The position numbers and the translations under genes are program-made. 43,749 bases of DNA from CAZEHO01 sp964511945 (GTDB lineage Bacteria; Actinomycetota; Acidimicrobiia; Spongiisociales; UBA11373). The notes under the pieces were generated by a model. That model searched no databases. It was not told the origin of the DNA and saw only the letters and a list, made by a program, of their open reading frames with translations. Location: the NCBI GenBank assembly GCA_964511945.1, contig CAZEHO010000025.1:1-43749 (forward strand), written 5' to 3'. Shown here piece by piece: positions 7,693 to 15,957 of this stretch; within the stretch, counting starts at the first letter, position 1, and the number at the start of each line of letters is the position of its first letter.

Positions 7693-7735
7693 GATCAGAC
7701 CTTTGGATCGTGCGACACGACCCTAGCCTCCCTGC

Positions 7736-7782
7736 GTTGCTTGGCGCAACGGACTGCTGTACAATCAGTTGCGTTATGCAAC
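7736..7782. promoter_or_regulatory. Twin palindromic operators with overlapping promoters
   Basis: Two copies of GTTGC-N5-GCAAC occur at 7736-7750 and 7768-7782, with centres 32 bp apart (about three helical turns). On the plus strand, TTGCTT (7737-7742) and TACAAT (7760-7765) are 17 bases apart and form a good promoter between the two boxes. On the minus strand, TTGCGC inside the first box and TAGGGT 18 bases further on could drive the HxlR gene. The layout fits a dimeric winged-helix regulator controlling itself and a divergent transcript. Confidence 0.7.
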
Positions 7783-7973
7783 GCACTCCACAATTCTCCT
7801 GTCAATCGGGTGGGCTCACCGCACCGTGCGACCTGTACCGCCCCCGGCGCAACGCCCGGCCCCGGCCGGTTGAAGCATCCGTCCACCCACTGACGCTCGT
7901 CGTCGATATCGACGCGGTCGATCAGGGCTGGAGCGTTTGGGCCAGCAGGGTCAACGGTCGGCCGGCAGCGTGA
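7776..7973 (+). other. Possible short leaderless ORF, or remnant of the operator's target gene
   Basis: An ATG lies inside the second operator box about 10 bases after the TACAAT hexamer, and its frame stays open for 65 codons up to 7973, overlapping the 3' end of the convergent enzyme gene. The product is Arg/Pro-rich with no motif I recognise. It could be a decayed target gene, a small regulated protein or chance. The rest of the gap shows nothing else. Confidence 0.2.
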
Positions 7974-8856
7974 GGGCCGGCGCCGGCAGATCGACGCCGA
8001 GACCATGCTCGGCGGCGAGTTCCAGCGCGCGAACCGCGGCCGCTACGTCCTGGCTGGCGATGCCGACCGACTTGAACATCGTGACATCGTCGTGTGACGA
8101 CCTCCCCTCAACCCGCCCTGTGAGAAGGTCGGCGATCGAACCTTCCGGCTCCCTCCCTGCCTGAATTAGATCGCCGGCCTCCACGGCGGCGGCCTGCCGG
8201 TTGTCGACGAAGACCCGGGCCCGTTCGATTACACCGGCCGGGACCTCCACCATCTCAGGGGTGAACGCGCCTACCGCGTTGATGTGGGTTCCGGGGCGCA
8301 GTGCATCCGCCTCGAACAGCGGCGCCTTAGACGGGGTTGCGGTGCACACGATGTCGGCGGCAGCGACCGCGGCACCGGGGTCGGTTACCGGGGTGCCGTC
8401 GAGTGACCACGAGAGGGACTCGGCGTTCGAGGTGTGGCGGCTCCAGATGAGAACGTCGTCGATGGGGCGCACCTCACGCATCGCCATGATTTGATCCTGC
8501 GCCATGGCCCCGGCCCCCAGCATGGCCATGGTGCGGCTGTCGGGGCGGGCGAGGATTCGGGTGGCGAGCCCGGCTCCGGCGCCGGTGCGGATGGCGGTGA
8601 GCGTCGGGCCGTCGACGATCCCGAGCGGTGCTCCTTCCGAGGTGAAGGCCATGACCAGGCCTGCGGGGTTGCCGGGGACCGTGGACACGACCTTTATGCC
8701 GCTGAACCCCTCGACCCACCCGGGCATGAAGTGTGACGGCCCGAGCCGGACCCGAACCGGGACCTCGATGTCGTCGCCGAAGGCGGCCTCCATGGCGGAG
8801 ATGGCCTCGCCCATGGGGAGAGCTTTGCGGAGCGTGGGACCGTCAAGGTAGCGCAT
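7951..8856 (-). CDS. Ornithine cyclodeaminase / mu-crystallin family NAD(P)-binding enzyme
   Basis: A 301-residue protein that begins M-R-Y-L and has the family's substrate-side segment (P-V-R-V-R-L-G-P) followed by G-I-K-V-V-S-T-V-P-G-N. The Rossmann motif is G-A-G-A-M-A-Q-D-Q. Another conserved stretch is H-I-N-A-V-G-A-F-T-P-E-M, and V-F-V-D-N-R lies downstream. Members are ornithine cyclodeaminases, ketimine reductases or alanine/opine dehydrogenases, and the exact reaction cannot be assigned. The ATG at 8856 gives normal family length; starts further upstream would run into the divergent gene's promoter. Divergent from the phosphatase gene at 8960. Confidence 0.82.
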   Translation of the reverse strand: MRYLDGPTLRKALPMGEAISAMEAAFGDDIEVPVRVRLGPSHFMPGWVEGFSGIKVVSTVPGNPAGLVMAFTSEGAPLGIVDGPTLTAIRTGAGAGLATRILARPDSRTMAMLGAGAMAQDQIMAMREVRPIDDVLIWSRHTSNAESLSWSLDGTPVTDPGAAVAAADIVCTATPSKAPLFEADALRPGTHINAVGAFTPEMVEVPAGVIERARVFVDNRQAAAVEAGDLIQAGREPEGSIADLLTGRVEGRSSHDDVTMFKSVGIASQDVAAAVRALELAAEHGLGVDLPAPALTLPADR

Positions 8857-8959
8857 TGCAGTGAACCTACTGATGTGAACGGGTTCAGTCTGAGTTGGAA
8901 GCTGCTGATCTCCGTGCATGCCGACGGTACCCGAACCAGCACGACCTACGCTGAGGCAC

Positions 8960-9949
8960 ATGCTCGACCTTCAGCCGCTGCTCACCGTCGCCCGCAATGC
9001 CGCCCGCCGCGCCTCCGGGGCGTGTCTCGCTGTCCTCGCCGAGGCGCCCGCCAGTCCCGATGCCATGGCCAAGCTCGGCAAGGAGCCGGTCACGGTTGCC
9101 GACTACGCCTCCCAGGCGGTCATCCTCGAGGCCGTCTCCACCACCTTCCCTGCTCACCGGGTGATCTCGGAGGAAGGCGCCGAGCACTTCCGGGAGAACG
9201 CCGGCGACGCCGGTGCCGAACAGATCGTGCGCCTGGTCGGTGAGGCGGTCGGGCGGGAGACCACGCTCGACGAGGTCCTCGGTTGGATCGATCACGAGGG
9301 GGGTGACCACGAACTCGTTTGGGCGATCGACCCGATCGACGGAACCAAGGGTTTCCTGCGGCGCGATCAGTTCGCGATTGCGATCGGGATCATCCGTGAT
9401 GGCGCTCCGGTCGCCGGGGTGCTCGGGTGCCCGCATCTGCCGGTCGATCCGTCGGATCCGGATGGACCGAAGGGAGTGCTGTTCTGGGGCGGGCCGGGGA
9501 TCGGAGCATTCGCCGAGCCGCTCACCGGAGGCACTCCGGAGGCGGTGTCGGTGACCGAGGTGGGAGACCCGGTGGGAGTCCGGGTGCTCGGCAGCGTCGA
9601 GTCGGCCCACGGTGATCCGGCGCTGGTGATGGCCGTGATCGAGGAGGCGGGTCTCGGTGGGGGAATGGTCCGCATCGACAGCCAGGTCAAGTACGGAGCG
9701 GTGGCGTCGGGTCTGGCCGAGCTCTACATCCGGCCCCGCAACCGGCCCGACTACCGCGAGCGGATCTGGGATCACGCGGCGGGAGCTGCGGTGGTCGAAG
9801 GGGCCGGTGGGCGGGTCACCGACCTCGACGGCAAGAACCTCGACTTCTCACTCGGGTCCCGCCTGGAGGAGAACCGTGGTGTGCTCGCCAGCAATGGGCT
9901 GGCGCACGCTCTGGTGATCGATGCGCTGAAGCGAGTCGAGGCGCGCTAG
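8960..9949 (+). CDS. 3'(2'),5'-bisphosphate nucleotidase / inositol monophosphatase-family phosphatase
   Basis: A 329-residue metal-dependent phosphatase. The metal-binding signatures are present in order: K-E-P-V-T-V-A-D-Y-A with A-V-I at about 35-47, I-S-E-E-G-A near 72, D-P-I-D-G-T-K-G-F near 128, and W-D-H-A-A-G-A near 273. The KGF extension after DGT and the large insert between the first two motifs fit the HAL2/SAL1 subgroup. That subgroup hydrolyses PAP, a by-product of sulfate assimilation or 4'-phosphopantetheinylation, to AMP. Its stop overlaps the convergent transporter gene by four bases. Confidence 0.85.
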   Translation: MLDLQPLLTVARNAARRASGACLAVLAEAPASPDAMAKLGKEPVTVADYASQAVILEAVSTTFPAHRVISEEGAEHFRENAGDAGAEQIVRLVGEAVGRETTLDEVLGWIDHEGGDHELVWAIDPIDGTKGFLRRDQFAIAIGIIRDGAPVAGVLGCPHLPVDPSDPDGPKGVLFWGGPGIGAFAEPLTGGTPEAVSVTEVGDPVGVRVLGSVESAHGDPALVMAVIEEAGLGGGMVRIDSQVKYGAVASGLAELYIRPRNRPDYRERIWDHAAGAAVVEGAGGRVTDLDGKNLDFSLGSRLEENRGVLASNGLAHALVIDALKRVEAR

Positions 9950-10845
9950 ACCTCGCGCCGGCTTGCCAGGAAGGCGCCTGCGATCACCAGGAGCACCCCG
10001 ACGATGGCGACGATCTGCACCTCGTCGTTGCGGAACGTGACACCGAGGCCGAGGGCGATCACCGGAATCACGTAGGTGATGAACGACGATCGGGTGCCAC
10101 CGACCCGGCCGACCAGCGATCCGAAGATCACGAAGGCCAGGCCCGTTCCGATGATGCCGGTGGCCAGCACCGCCACGGTGGAGTCCCAGGCGAAGCTCGA
10201 ATCAGTGAGGGCCACCACGCCGTACGGGGTGTTCCACAGTGTCGCCCAAAGCAGCATCCGTGACATCAGCGGGAGCGATCCATATTTCTGCTGAATGGGT
10301 GCCGCGATGTTGATGGCGACGCCGTAGAGGCTGGCCGCCAGCAGAACGAGCACGACGCCAAGCGCCTGGGTCTCACCCTCGCCGATCGATGGAATGCCGA
10401 TCATCACGATGCCGGCGAAGCCGACGACCAACCCGGCGAGCAGCGTGCCGCGGGGGCGCCGTCCGAGCAGGATCGTGGCGACCAGGGCGGTCATGGTCGG
10501 GGTGGCACCGTTGAGCATCCCCGCCACCGCCGAATTAACCCACTGCTGGGCGACAGGGAACAGGGTGAAGGGGAGCGCCACCCAGATGATCGAGAGCACG
10601 ATCACCCGGCTGCGATCGGAGCGCTCGATCGGCACCCGGGCCTGAGGGAACATCCAGAGCACGGCGGCGCCGGCGCCGACGCGCAGCCACGTGACCAATC
10701 CCGGTGAGAAGTTGTCGAGGCCGATGTCCATCAGCAGGAACGACGAACCCCAGATCAGGCTGATGGCGCTGAACAACGCCCAATCGATCGCAGCGAAAGT
10801 GCTGCGGTTGGTGCCTTCGGAGGTGGTGAGAATCTTGTCGGCCAT
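9946..10845 (-). CDS. EamA/DMT-family transporter
   Basis: A 299-residue inner-membrane protein with about ten transmembrane helices arranged as two EamA repeats. Typical features are W-G-S-S-F-L-L in the first helix, an A-G-M-L-N-G-A-T-P-T-M-T-A-L segment ending the first repeat, and R-V-G-G-T-R-S-S-F-I-T-Y-V-I-P-V in the second. DMT exporters move amino acids, nucleosides or other small metabolites; the substrate is unknown. The ATG at 10845 gives a short cytoplasmic head and full topology. Confidence 0.88.
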   Translation of the reverse strand: MADKILTTSEGTNRSTFAAIDWALFSAISLIWGSSFLLMDIGLDNFSPGLVTWLRVGAGAAVLWMFPQARVPIERSDRSRVIVLSIIWVALPFTLFPVAQQWVNSAVAGMLNGATPTMTALVATILLGRRPRGTLLAGLVVGFAGIVMIGIPSIGEGETQALGVVLVLLAASLYGVAINIAAPIQQKYGSLPLMSRMLLWATLWNTPYGVVALTDSSFAWDSTVAVLATGIIGTGLAFVIFGSLVGRVGGTRSSFITYVIPVIALGLGVTFRNDEVQIVAIVGVLLVIAGAFLASRREV

Positions 10846-10983
10846 CTGAAGTAGAACACCGTATCTGCCGAACTCGTTGCAGCGAATTCGGCGGGTTCGC
10901 GGTTGCCACGGCATTCGCCACCGCCGGGTCCGGCGACGAGGCCGATCCCGACCAGGCCGAAACAGTTCACGAGGACGAGGCGG

Positions 10984-11015
10984 GCGCCGGCCGAAGGCGG
11001 CGAGCGGAGGGAGCA
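10984..11015. repeat. Probable degenerate copy of the intergenic repeat
   Basis: The sequence around GCCGAAGGCGGCGAGCGGAG resembles the right half of the repeat at 16765-16797, but the CTCCCC hairpin is missing. It lies in a 290-base gap in which no gene was recognised. Confidence 0.35.
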
Positions 11016-11062
11016 GTTCTGCGGCCGCAGTACCCTTGTCCCCGTCGTCTTCAGAGGATTCG

Positions 11063-11117
11063 ATGCGCGATCACGGCTGATTCAGAGCACTGCTTCTTGC
11101 GGACCCGTCCGGTCCGC
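11063..11117 (+). promoter_or_regulatory. Candidate leader peptide and attenuator hairpin before the ABC-F gene
   Basis: A five-codon ORF (ATG at 11063, TGA ending at 11080; product M-R-D-H-G) follows an AGAGGA sequence. A perfect hairpin GCGGACC-cgtcc-GGTCCGC follows at 11099-11117, seven bases before the AAGGAG Shine-Dalgarno sequence of the ABC-F gene. Several antibiotic-resistance ABC-F genes are controlled by ribosome stalling on such leaders. Here the arrangement is visible but the mechanism is inference. Confidence 0.35.
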
Positions 11118-11134
11118 CGCTCCAAGGAGTCACC

Positions 11135-12634
11135 GTGAGTTCATTGCATCTCTCCCACCTCTCATTCGCATACACCTCTGCTTTGCCGCTGTTCGACGGC
11201 GTCGATCTCGACCTCGGGTCCGGATGGACCGGGATCGTCGGACCGAATGGATCCGGCAAGACGACGCTCCTGCGCCTGCTCGCCGGTGAGCTCGCTCCGA
11301 CCCGCGGCTCGATTTCGACGGTGCCCCCGAACGCGGTGATCGCGCTGTGTCGGCAGCGCATCGATGATCCGGACGGCCGGATCAGATCGCTCGCCGAATC
11401 CTGGGAGGGAGGTGCGGCAGACCTCCGGGGCAGGCTGCAGCTCGAACCGTCAGACCTGGAGCGCTGGAGTTCGCTGTCGCCCGGGGAACGCAAGCGCTGG
11501 CAGATCGCCGCCGCCCTGGTGGCAGAGCCCGACATCTTGGTGGCCGACGAGCCGACGAATCACCTCGATCGGCAAGCGAGGGATCTGTTGGCCGCCGCGC
11601 TCGGACGGTTCCGTGGTGCGGGCCTGCTGGTGTCGCATGATCGGCGGTTCCTCGATGAGTTGACTGAGCGAACCGTCAGGTTGGTTCCGGGCCGGGTCGA
11701 GCTCTGGTCGGGTGGGTACTCGGTGGCGAAGAGGGCCTGGGAGGCAGTCGAAGCCGAGACTGCCGATTCACTGCAGCGCGCCAAGGCAACCCACAAACGC
11801 ACGGCGGCCCGCATGGCTCGAGCGGCGCGGGATCGGGCCGGTGCTGAAGCTCAGATGATCCGGGAACGGCGGACGGCATCCATCAAGGACCACGACACCC
11901 GGGGCGCGATGCGGACGGGCCGGCTTGCCGCCGTAGAACGGATGCTGGGACGGCGGGTCGAGGTGCTGCGGGAAGCAGCCAAGCGGACCCAACAGGCGGT
12001 CGAAGCGTTCGATGTCTCCCGCAGCCACGGCGGATCGATCGGATTCACCGGGGAGGCGGCCCCGAAGGAGTGGGTGGTCCGCCTCGATCTGGACCGACTC
12101 GAGGCCGGTGGTGTGCGGCTGACCGGCGAGATCCATCTCGGGGTGCGGCGCACCGATCGGATCTGGGTGACCGGACACAACGGTGCCGGCAAAACCACCC
12201 TGCTGTGCGAGCTGGTCGCGGCCGCCGCACTGCCGCCCGAGCGGGTGCTGCATCTCGATCAGGAACTCAGCGAGGAGGACGCTCGGGAACGGCTGGCGGC
12301 CATAAGGGCGCTCGATACCGAGCGGCGGGGGAGGGTGCTGGCGCTGGTGTCGCTGCTGGGTGTCGACCCGGATCGCTTGCTGGCCAGCGACGATCCCTCG
12401 CCGGGTGAGGCGCGCAAGATCACCATGGCCTACGGCCTGGCTACGGAGGCGTGGCTGATTGTGCTCGACGAGCCGACCAACCATCTCGATCTGCCGTCGA
12501 TCGAACGGCTGGAGGAGGCCCTGGACGGGTACTCGGGAGCTCTGGTGCTGGTCACCCACGACGATGCGTTGGCCGCACGGCTGACGACCACGGAGTGGCG
12601 CATCGAGGGCGGTGAGGTGTTGGTTCTGGAGTGA
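11135..12634 (+). CDS. ABC-F family ATPase (ribosome-associated, possible antibiotic-protection type)
   Basis: A 499-residue soluble protein with two ATPase domains and no membrane helices. The first domain has Walker A G-P-N-G-S-G-K-T-T (36-44), signature L-S-P-G-E-R-K-R and Walker B I-L-V-A-D-E-P-T-N-H-L-D. The second has G-H-N-G-A-G-K-T-T, S-P-G-E-A-R-K-I and L-I-V-L-D-E-P-T-N-H-L-D. A highly charged helical linker of about 80 residues, rich in Arg, Ala and Glu, joins them as in ABC-F proteins, which bind the ribosomal E site. The rather divergent second half fits resistance-type members better than EttA, but this is uncertain. The GTG start at 11135 has an ideal AAGGAG five bases upstream. 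Confidence 0.85.
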   Translation: MSSLHLSHLSFAYTSALPLFDGVDLDLGSGWTGIVGPNGSGKTTLLRLLAGELAPTRGSISTVPPNAVIALCRQRIDDPDGRIRSLAESWEGGAADLRGRLQLEPSDLERWSSLSPGERKRWQIAAALVAEPDILVADEPTNHLDRQARDLLAAALGRFRGAGLLVSHDRRFLDELTERTVRLVPGRVELWSGGYSVAKRAWEAVEAETADSLQRAKATHKRTAARMARAARDRAGAEAQMIRERRTASIKDHDTRGAMRTGRLAAVERMLGRRVEVLREAAKRTQQAVEAFDVSRSHGGSIGFTGEAAPKEWVVRLDLDRLEAGGVRLTGEIHLGVRRTDRIWVTGHNGAGKTTLLCELVAAAALPPERVLHLDQELSEEDARERLAAIRALDTERRGRVLALVSLLGVDPDRLLASDDPSPGEARKITMAYGLATEAWLIVLDEPTNHLDLPSIERLEEALDGYSGALVLVTHDDALAARLTTTEWRIEGGEVLVLE

Positions 12635-12650
12635 GCGCCCGCCTCTTCCC

Positions 12651-12801
12651 CTCCCCCGGAACGGTGCGTTCCGGGGAGGTGCCTCGCCCGTAGGGCGGGG
12701 CGGAGGGGGCGGGCCGCACGCAGCTTGCGATGCACTGCAGACCCCCCTCTCCGCCTTCGGCGGTACTCACCCCAGTCCGTACAGCACCGATCCGGGGGGA
12801 G
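12651..12801. repeat. Palindromic intergenic repeats, two units
   Basis: Unit one (12651-12712) is CTCCCCCGGAAC-GGTGC-GTTCCGGGGAG, then a GCCCCGCCC-type hairpin and GGAGGGGGCGGG. Unit two (12740-12801) is ACCCCCCTCTCCGCC..GGCGGTACTCACCCC ending in CGATCCGGGGGGA. They occupy the gap between two genes reading in the same direction. Confidence 0.7.
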
Positions 12802-12826
12802 GGGACGCTCGGGTACCCTCAGCGGC

Positions 12827-14191
12827 ATGAGCAGCCTTCTCGAGACTGCCCGGCGCTATCGCACAGAACACGCGAGCCAGATCATCGATCTCTTCTCCGA
12901 GTTCCTGGCGATACCCAACCTCGACCTGTCGGGCCAGCAGCTCACCGCCACGTGGATTCGTGACGCGCTGGTGAACCGGGGTGCTTCGTCGGCGACGGTT
13001 GCGCTGCCGGGTGCGCCGCCGGTGGTCACCGGGGTCATCCCCGGTGCGCCGGGCGGGCCCAGGATCGGTATCTATGCCCACTACGACGGGCAGCCTGTCG
13101 ACCCGGAGAAGTGGTCGTCGCCGCCCTTTGAGCCGGCGCTGCGGGGAGAGGTCGACGATCCCGACTCACGCATCTACGCCCGATCGACCGCCGACGACAA
13201 GGGTGCGATCTTCGCCTTGCTTACAGCGCTCGACGCTCTCGATGGCAGGACGCCGGAGGCAACGATCGTCTACCTGTTCGAGGGCCAGGAGGAGATCGGC
13301 TCGCCGGATCTGCCCGAGTATCTGGACACACTTTCCGACCGGCTCGGAGCCGATCTCTGGCTGATCTGCGACGGGCCGGTGCACACCAGCGGGCGTCCCC
13401 AGGTGATCTTCGGGGCGCGTGGGATCGCCGATGTCGAGATCACGGTGTACGGGCCGCAGCGGGATCTGCATTCCGGCCACTACGGGAACTGGGCGCCCAA
13501 TCCGGCGTGGCTGCTGGCCGATCTGGTGGCGTCACTGCGGGATGGATTCGGCGCCGTCTGGGTGGAGGGCTTCGGCGGGGACTCGCCGGACGATGTGTCG
13601 CTCCACGCCGCCGGAGAGGTTCCCGAGCCCGACGACCTCGAGTTTGCTGCTCCGGACGGCCGGTACGCCGAATCGGTACTGCGACCGCTGATCAATGTGC
13701 GCGGGCTGCGTGCGGGCGATGTCGGGGAGGCTGCTCGCAACGTGGTCCCGGCCACCGCCACCGCCTCGCTCGACCTGCGGCTGGTCGCCGGTCAGGATCC
13801 ACAGCAAGCGATTTCTGCGATCAAGGATCATGTAGCCGGGCAGGGGTTCCGTCTGGTGGATGCCGAACCCGATGCGGCCCTGCGGAAGCAGCACCGCCGG
13901 ATCGCCCGGGTCGACGCGGCGGCCGGGTACCCCGGTGTGCGCACCCCGCTGGACCTTCCGGCGGCGGTCCGGGTGGTGGAGGCGGCGGCCGATGCATCAG
14001 GCGAAGATCCGGTGATCCTCCCGTCGATGGGTGGCTCGGTGCCGCTGCATCACCTGGCGTCACGGCTGGACGTGCCGGTCATCGTGGTGCCGATCGCCAA
14101 CGCCGACAACAACCAGCACGCGCCCGACGAGAACCTTCGTCTCGGGAACCTGTGGTACGGGATCGACCTGTTTGCGGCGCTGCTGGGCTGA
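12827..14191 (+). CDS. M20 family metallopeptidase (dipeptidase-like)
   Basis: A 454-residue cytoplasmic zinc peptidase. Motifs run in the usual order: Y-A-H-Y-D-G-Q-P-V-D (metal His and Asp), Y-A-R-S-T-A-D-D-K-G (bridging Asp and its neighbour), and E-G-Q-E-E-I-G-S (general-base Glu and metal Glu). The dimerisation (lid) domain follows, and a late G-S-V-P-L-H-H region supplies another ligand. The P-E-K-W-S-S-P-P-F-E-P run is typical of the CNDP/dipeptidase subgroup. The ATG at 12827 gives the conserved amino end; sequence further upstream belongs to the repeat. Separated from aidB by 52 bases, so co-transcription is possible. Confidence 0.88.
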   Translation: MSSLLETARRYRTEHASQIIDLFSEFLAIPNLDLSGQQLTATWIRDALVNRGASSATVALPGAPPVVTGVIPGAPGGPRIGIYAHYDGQPVDPEKWSSPPFEPALRGEVDDPDSRIYARSTADDKGAIFALLTALDALDGRTPEATIVYLFEGQEEIGSPDLPEYLDTLSDRLGADLWLICDGPVHTSGRPQVIFGARGIADVEITVYGPQRDLHSGHYGNWAPNPAWLLADLVASLRDGFGAVWVEGFGGDSPDDVSLHAAGEVPEPDDLEFAAPDGRYAESVLRPLINVRGLRAGDVGEAARNVVPATATASLDLRLVAGQDPQQAISAIKDHVAGQGFRLVDAEPDAALRKQHRRIARVDAAAGYPGVRTPLDLPAAVRVVEAAADASGEDPVILPSMGGSVPLHHLASRLDVPVIVVPIANADNNQHAPDENLRLGNLWYGIDLFAALLG

Positions 14192-14243
14192 ACACAAACG
14201 CACTGCAGGCGTAGCCTGGGTGATGGTCGGCACCGGAGGCGCC

Positions 14244-15869
14244 ATGACGTTTCGCACTCACGACGTGACCAACCAGCCCCCGCTCCTCGCCGGGCACAAC
14301 CCGTACCTGCTCGACGCGCCGCTGCGGGAAGCACTGATCCGCGAAGGGGCGGAGTGGGCGGACGGCGATCTCACCGCACTGGGTGAACTGGCCGGAACTC
14401 CGGAGGCGATTGAATGGGGCCGGCTGGCCAACGAGAATCCGCCGGTGCTGCAGACCCATGACCGGTTTGGGCACCGCCGCGACGAGGTCGAGTATCACCC
14501 GGCCTACCACTCGCTCATGGAGACCGCCGTCGGCTACGGCATGCATGCAACGCCGTGGGCCGACGGGCGTCCCGGAGCCCATGTGGCGAGGGCCGCCAAG
14601 ATGATCGTGTGGAGTTCGGTGGACGCGGGCCACACGTGTCCGATCTCGATGACCTATTCAGTTGTGGCGGCGCTGCACCACGCTCCCGAGCTGCTCGAGC
14701 AGTGGCTTCCCGGGCTGGCGTCGCTGGCCTATGACGCCACGTTCGGCCCGGCCGATCACAAGGACGGCCTCACCGCCGGCATGGCGATGACCGAGAAGCA
14801 GGGCGGCTCGGACGTGCGGGCCAACACGACCGTTGCCGAACCGGACGGCGACGGTGCCTATCGCCTGACCGGACACAAGTGGTTCGTGTCGGCTCCGATG
14901 TCGGATGTGTTCCTGGCGCTGGCGCAGGCGCCGGAGGGATTGTCGTGCTACCTCCTTCCCCGCTGGTTGCCCGACGGCTCTCGCAACTCCTTCTTCATAC
15001 AGCGCCTCAAGGACAAATTGGGAGACCGCTCGAATGCATCGAGTGAGGTCGAACTCGACAATGCCTGGGCACTTCCGGTGGGAGAGCCGGGCCGTGGGGT
15101 CCGGACGATCATCGAGATGGTCAATGGGACCCGGCTGGACTGCTCGCTGGGTGCTGCCGCCGGGATGCGCCACGGCTTGATCCAGGCGGTGCATCACGCC
15201 CGGCATCGCGAGGCCTTCGGGAAGCGACTGGCCGATCAGCCGCTCATGGAGCAAGTGCTGGCAGATCTCGCACTCGAGGCCGAAGCGGCCACCGTGGCGG
15301 CACTCCGGCTCGCCGGTGCCTACGACCGGGAAGCACACGATGACACCGAGGCCGCCTTCGCCCGGATTGCCACCCCGGTGATCAAGTACTGGAACACCAA
15401 GCGGGCGGCGGCACACGCCGCCGAGGCGATGGAGTGTCTGGGCGGCAACGGATATGTGGAGGAGTCTCCGCTGCCCCGGCTGTATCGCCAGGCGACGGTG
15501 AACGGCATCTGGGAGGGATCCGGCAACGTGATCTGCCTCGACGTGCTGCGGGCAATGCAGAAGGCTCCGGAAGCGTTGGAGGTGTTCCTCGACGAGTTGC
15601 GGCTCGCGGCAGGGGTGGACCGCCGCTACGACATCGCGCTGGAGCGCCTGGAGAAGGAATTGGTGGACGACGTGTCCGAAGCAGGAGCCCGGCGGTTGGT
15701 GGAGCGGATGGCGGTGACGCTGCAAGCGTCGCTGCTGCTGCGGGACTCGCCCGAGTCGGTGGCCGACGGATTTGTGGCGGCCCGCCTGCCGCGAGTTCGG
15801 GCCGCGTACGGCACGTTGCCGGTTGGCGTAGATGTGGCGGCGATCGTCCACCGGGCGATGCCGGTGTAG
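14244..15869 (+). CDS. aidB: AidB-like acyl-CoA dehydrogenase-family flavoprotein
   Basis: A 541-residue protein, the same length as E. coli AidB. The amino domain has the N-Q-P-P-L-L-A-G-H-N region characteristic of AidB. The middle has the FAD-binding A-M-T-E-K-Q-G-G-S-D-V-R stretch, and the C-terminal half has C-L-G-G-N-G-Y-V-E-E-S and I-W-E-G-S-G-N-V. AidB has isovaleryl-CoA dehydrogenase activity in vitro, binds DNA and is part of the adaptive response to alkylating agents in E. coli; the role here is unproven. The ATG at 14244 has GGAGG upstream. No ada or alkA is nearby. Confidence 0.9.
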   Translation: MTFRTHDVTNQPPLLAGHNPYLLDAPLREALIREGAEWADGDLTALGELAGTPEAIEWGRLANENPPVLQTHDRFGHRRDEVEYHPAYHSLMETAVGYGMHATPWADGRPGAHVARAAKMIVWSSVDAGHTCPISMTYSVVAALHHAPELLEQWLPGLASLAYDATFGPADHKDGLTAGMAMTEKQGGSDVRANTTVAEPDGDGAYRLTGHKWFVSAPMSDVFLALAQAPEGLSCYLLPRWLPDGSRNSFFIQRLKDKLGDRSNASSEVELDNAWALPVGEPGRGVRTIIEMVNGTRLDCSLGAAAGMRHGLIQAVHHARHREAFGKRLADQPLMEQVLADLALEAEAATVAALRLAGAYDREAHDDTEAAFARIATPVIKYWNTKRAAAHAAEAMECLGGNGYVEESPLPRLYRQATVNGIWEGSGNVICLDVLRAMQKAPEALEVFLDELRLAAGVDRRYDIALERLEKELVDDVSEAGARRLVERMAVTLQASLLLRDSPESVADGFVAARLPRVRAAYGTLPVGVDVAAIVHRAMPV

Positions 15870-15906
15870 GGATGCCCCTTCGCGTAGCTGCCTCCGGCGG
15901 CTCCGT

Positions 15907-15935
15907 GCCTGCCCCGGCCGATTACCGGGGAAGGC
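15907..15935. terminator. Hairpin between aidB and the phosphatase gene
   Basis: Arms GCCT-G-CCCCGG and CCGGGG-A-AGGC enclose a seven-base loop about 40 bases after the aidB stop. No T-tract follows. It could end aidB transcription or shape the leader of the next gene. Related C-rich sequence lies just before it. Confidence 0.35.
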
Positions 15936-15957
15936 AACTGCGCTACCGTCAGTTGTT

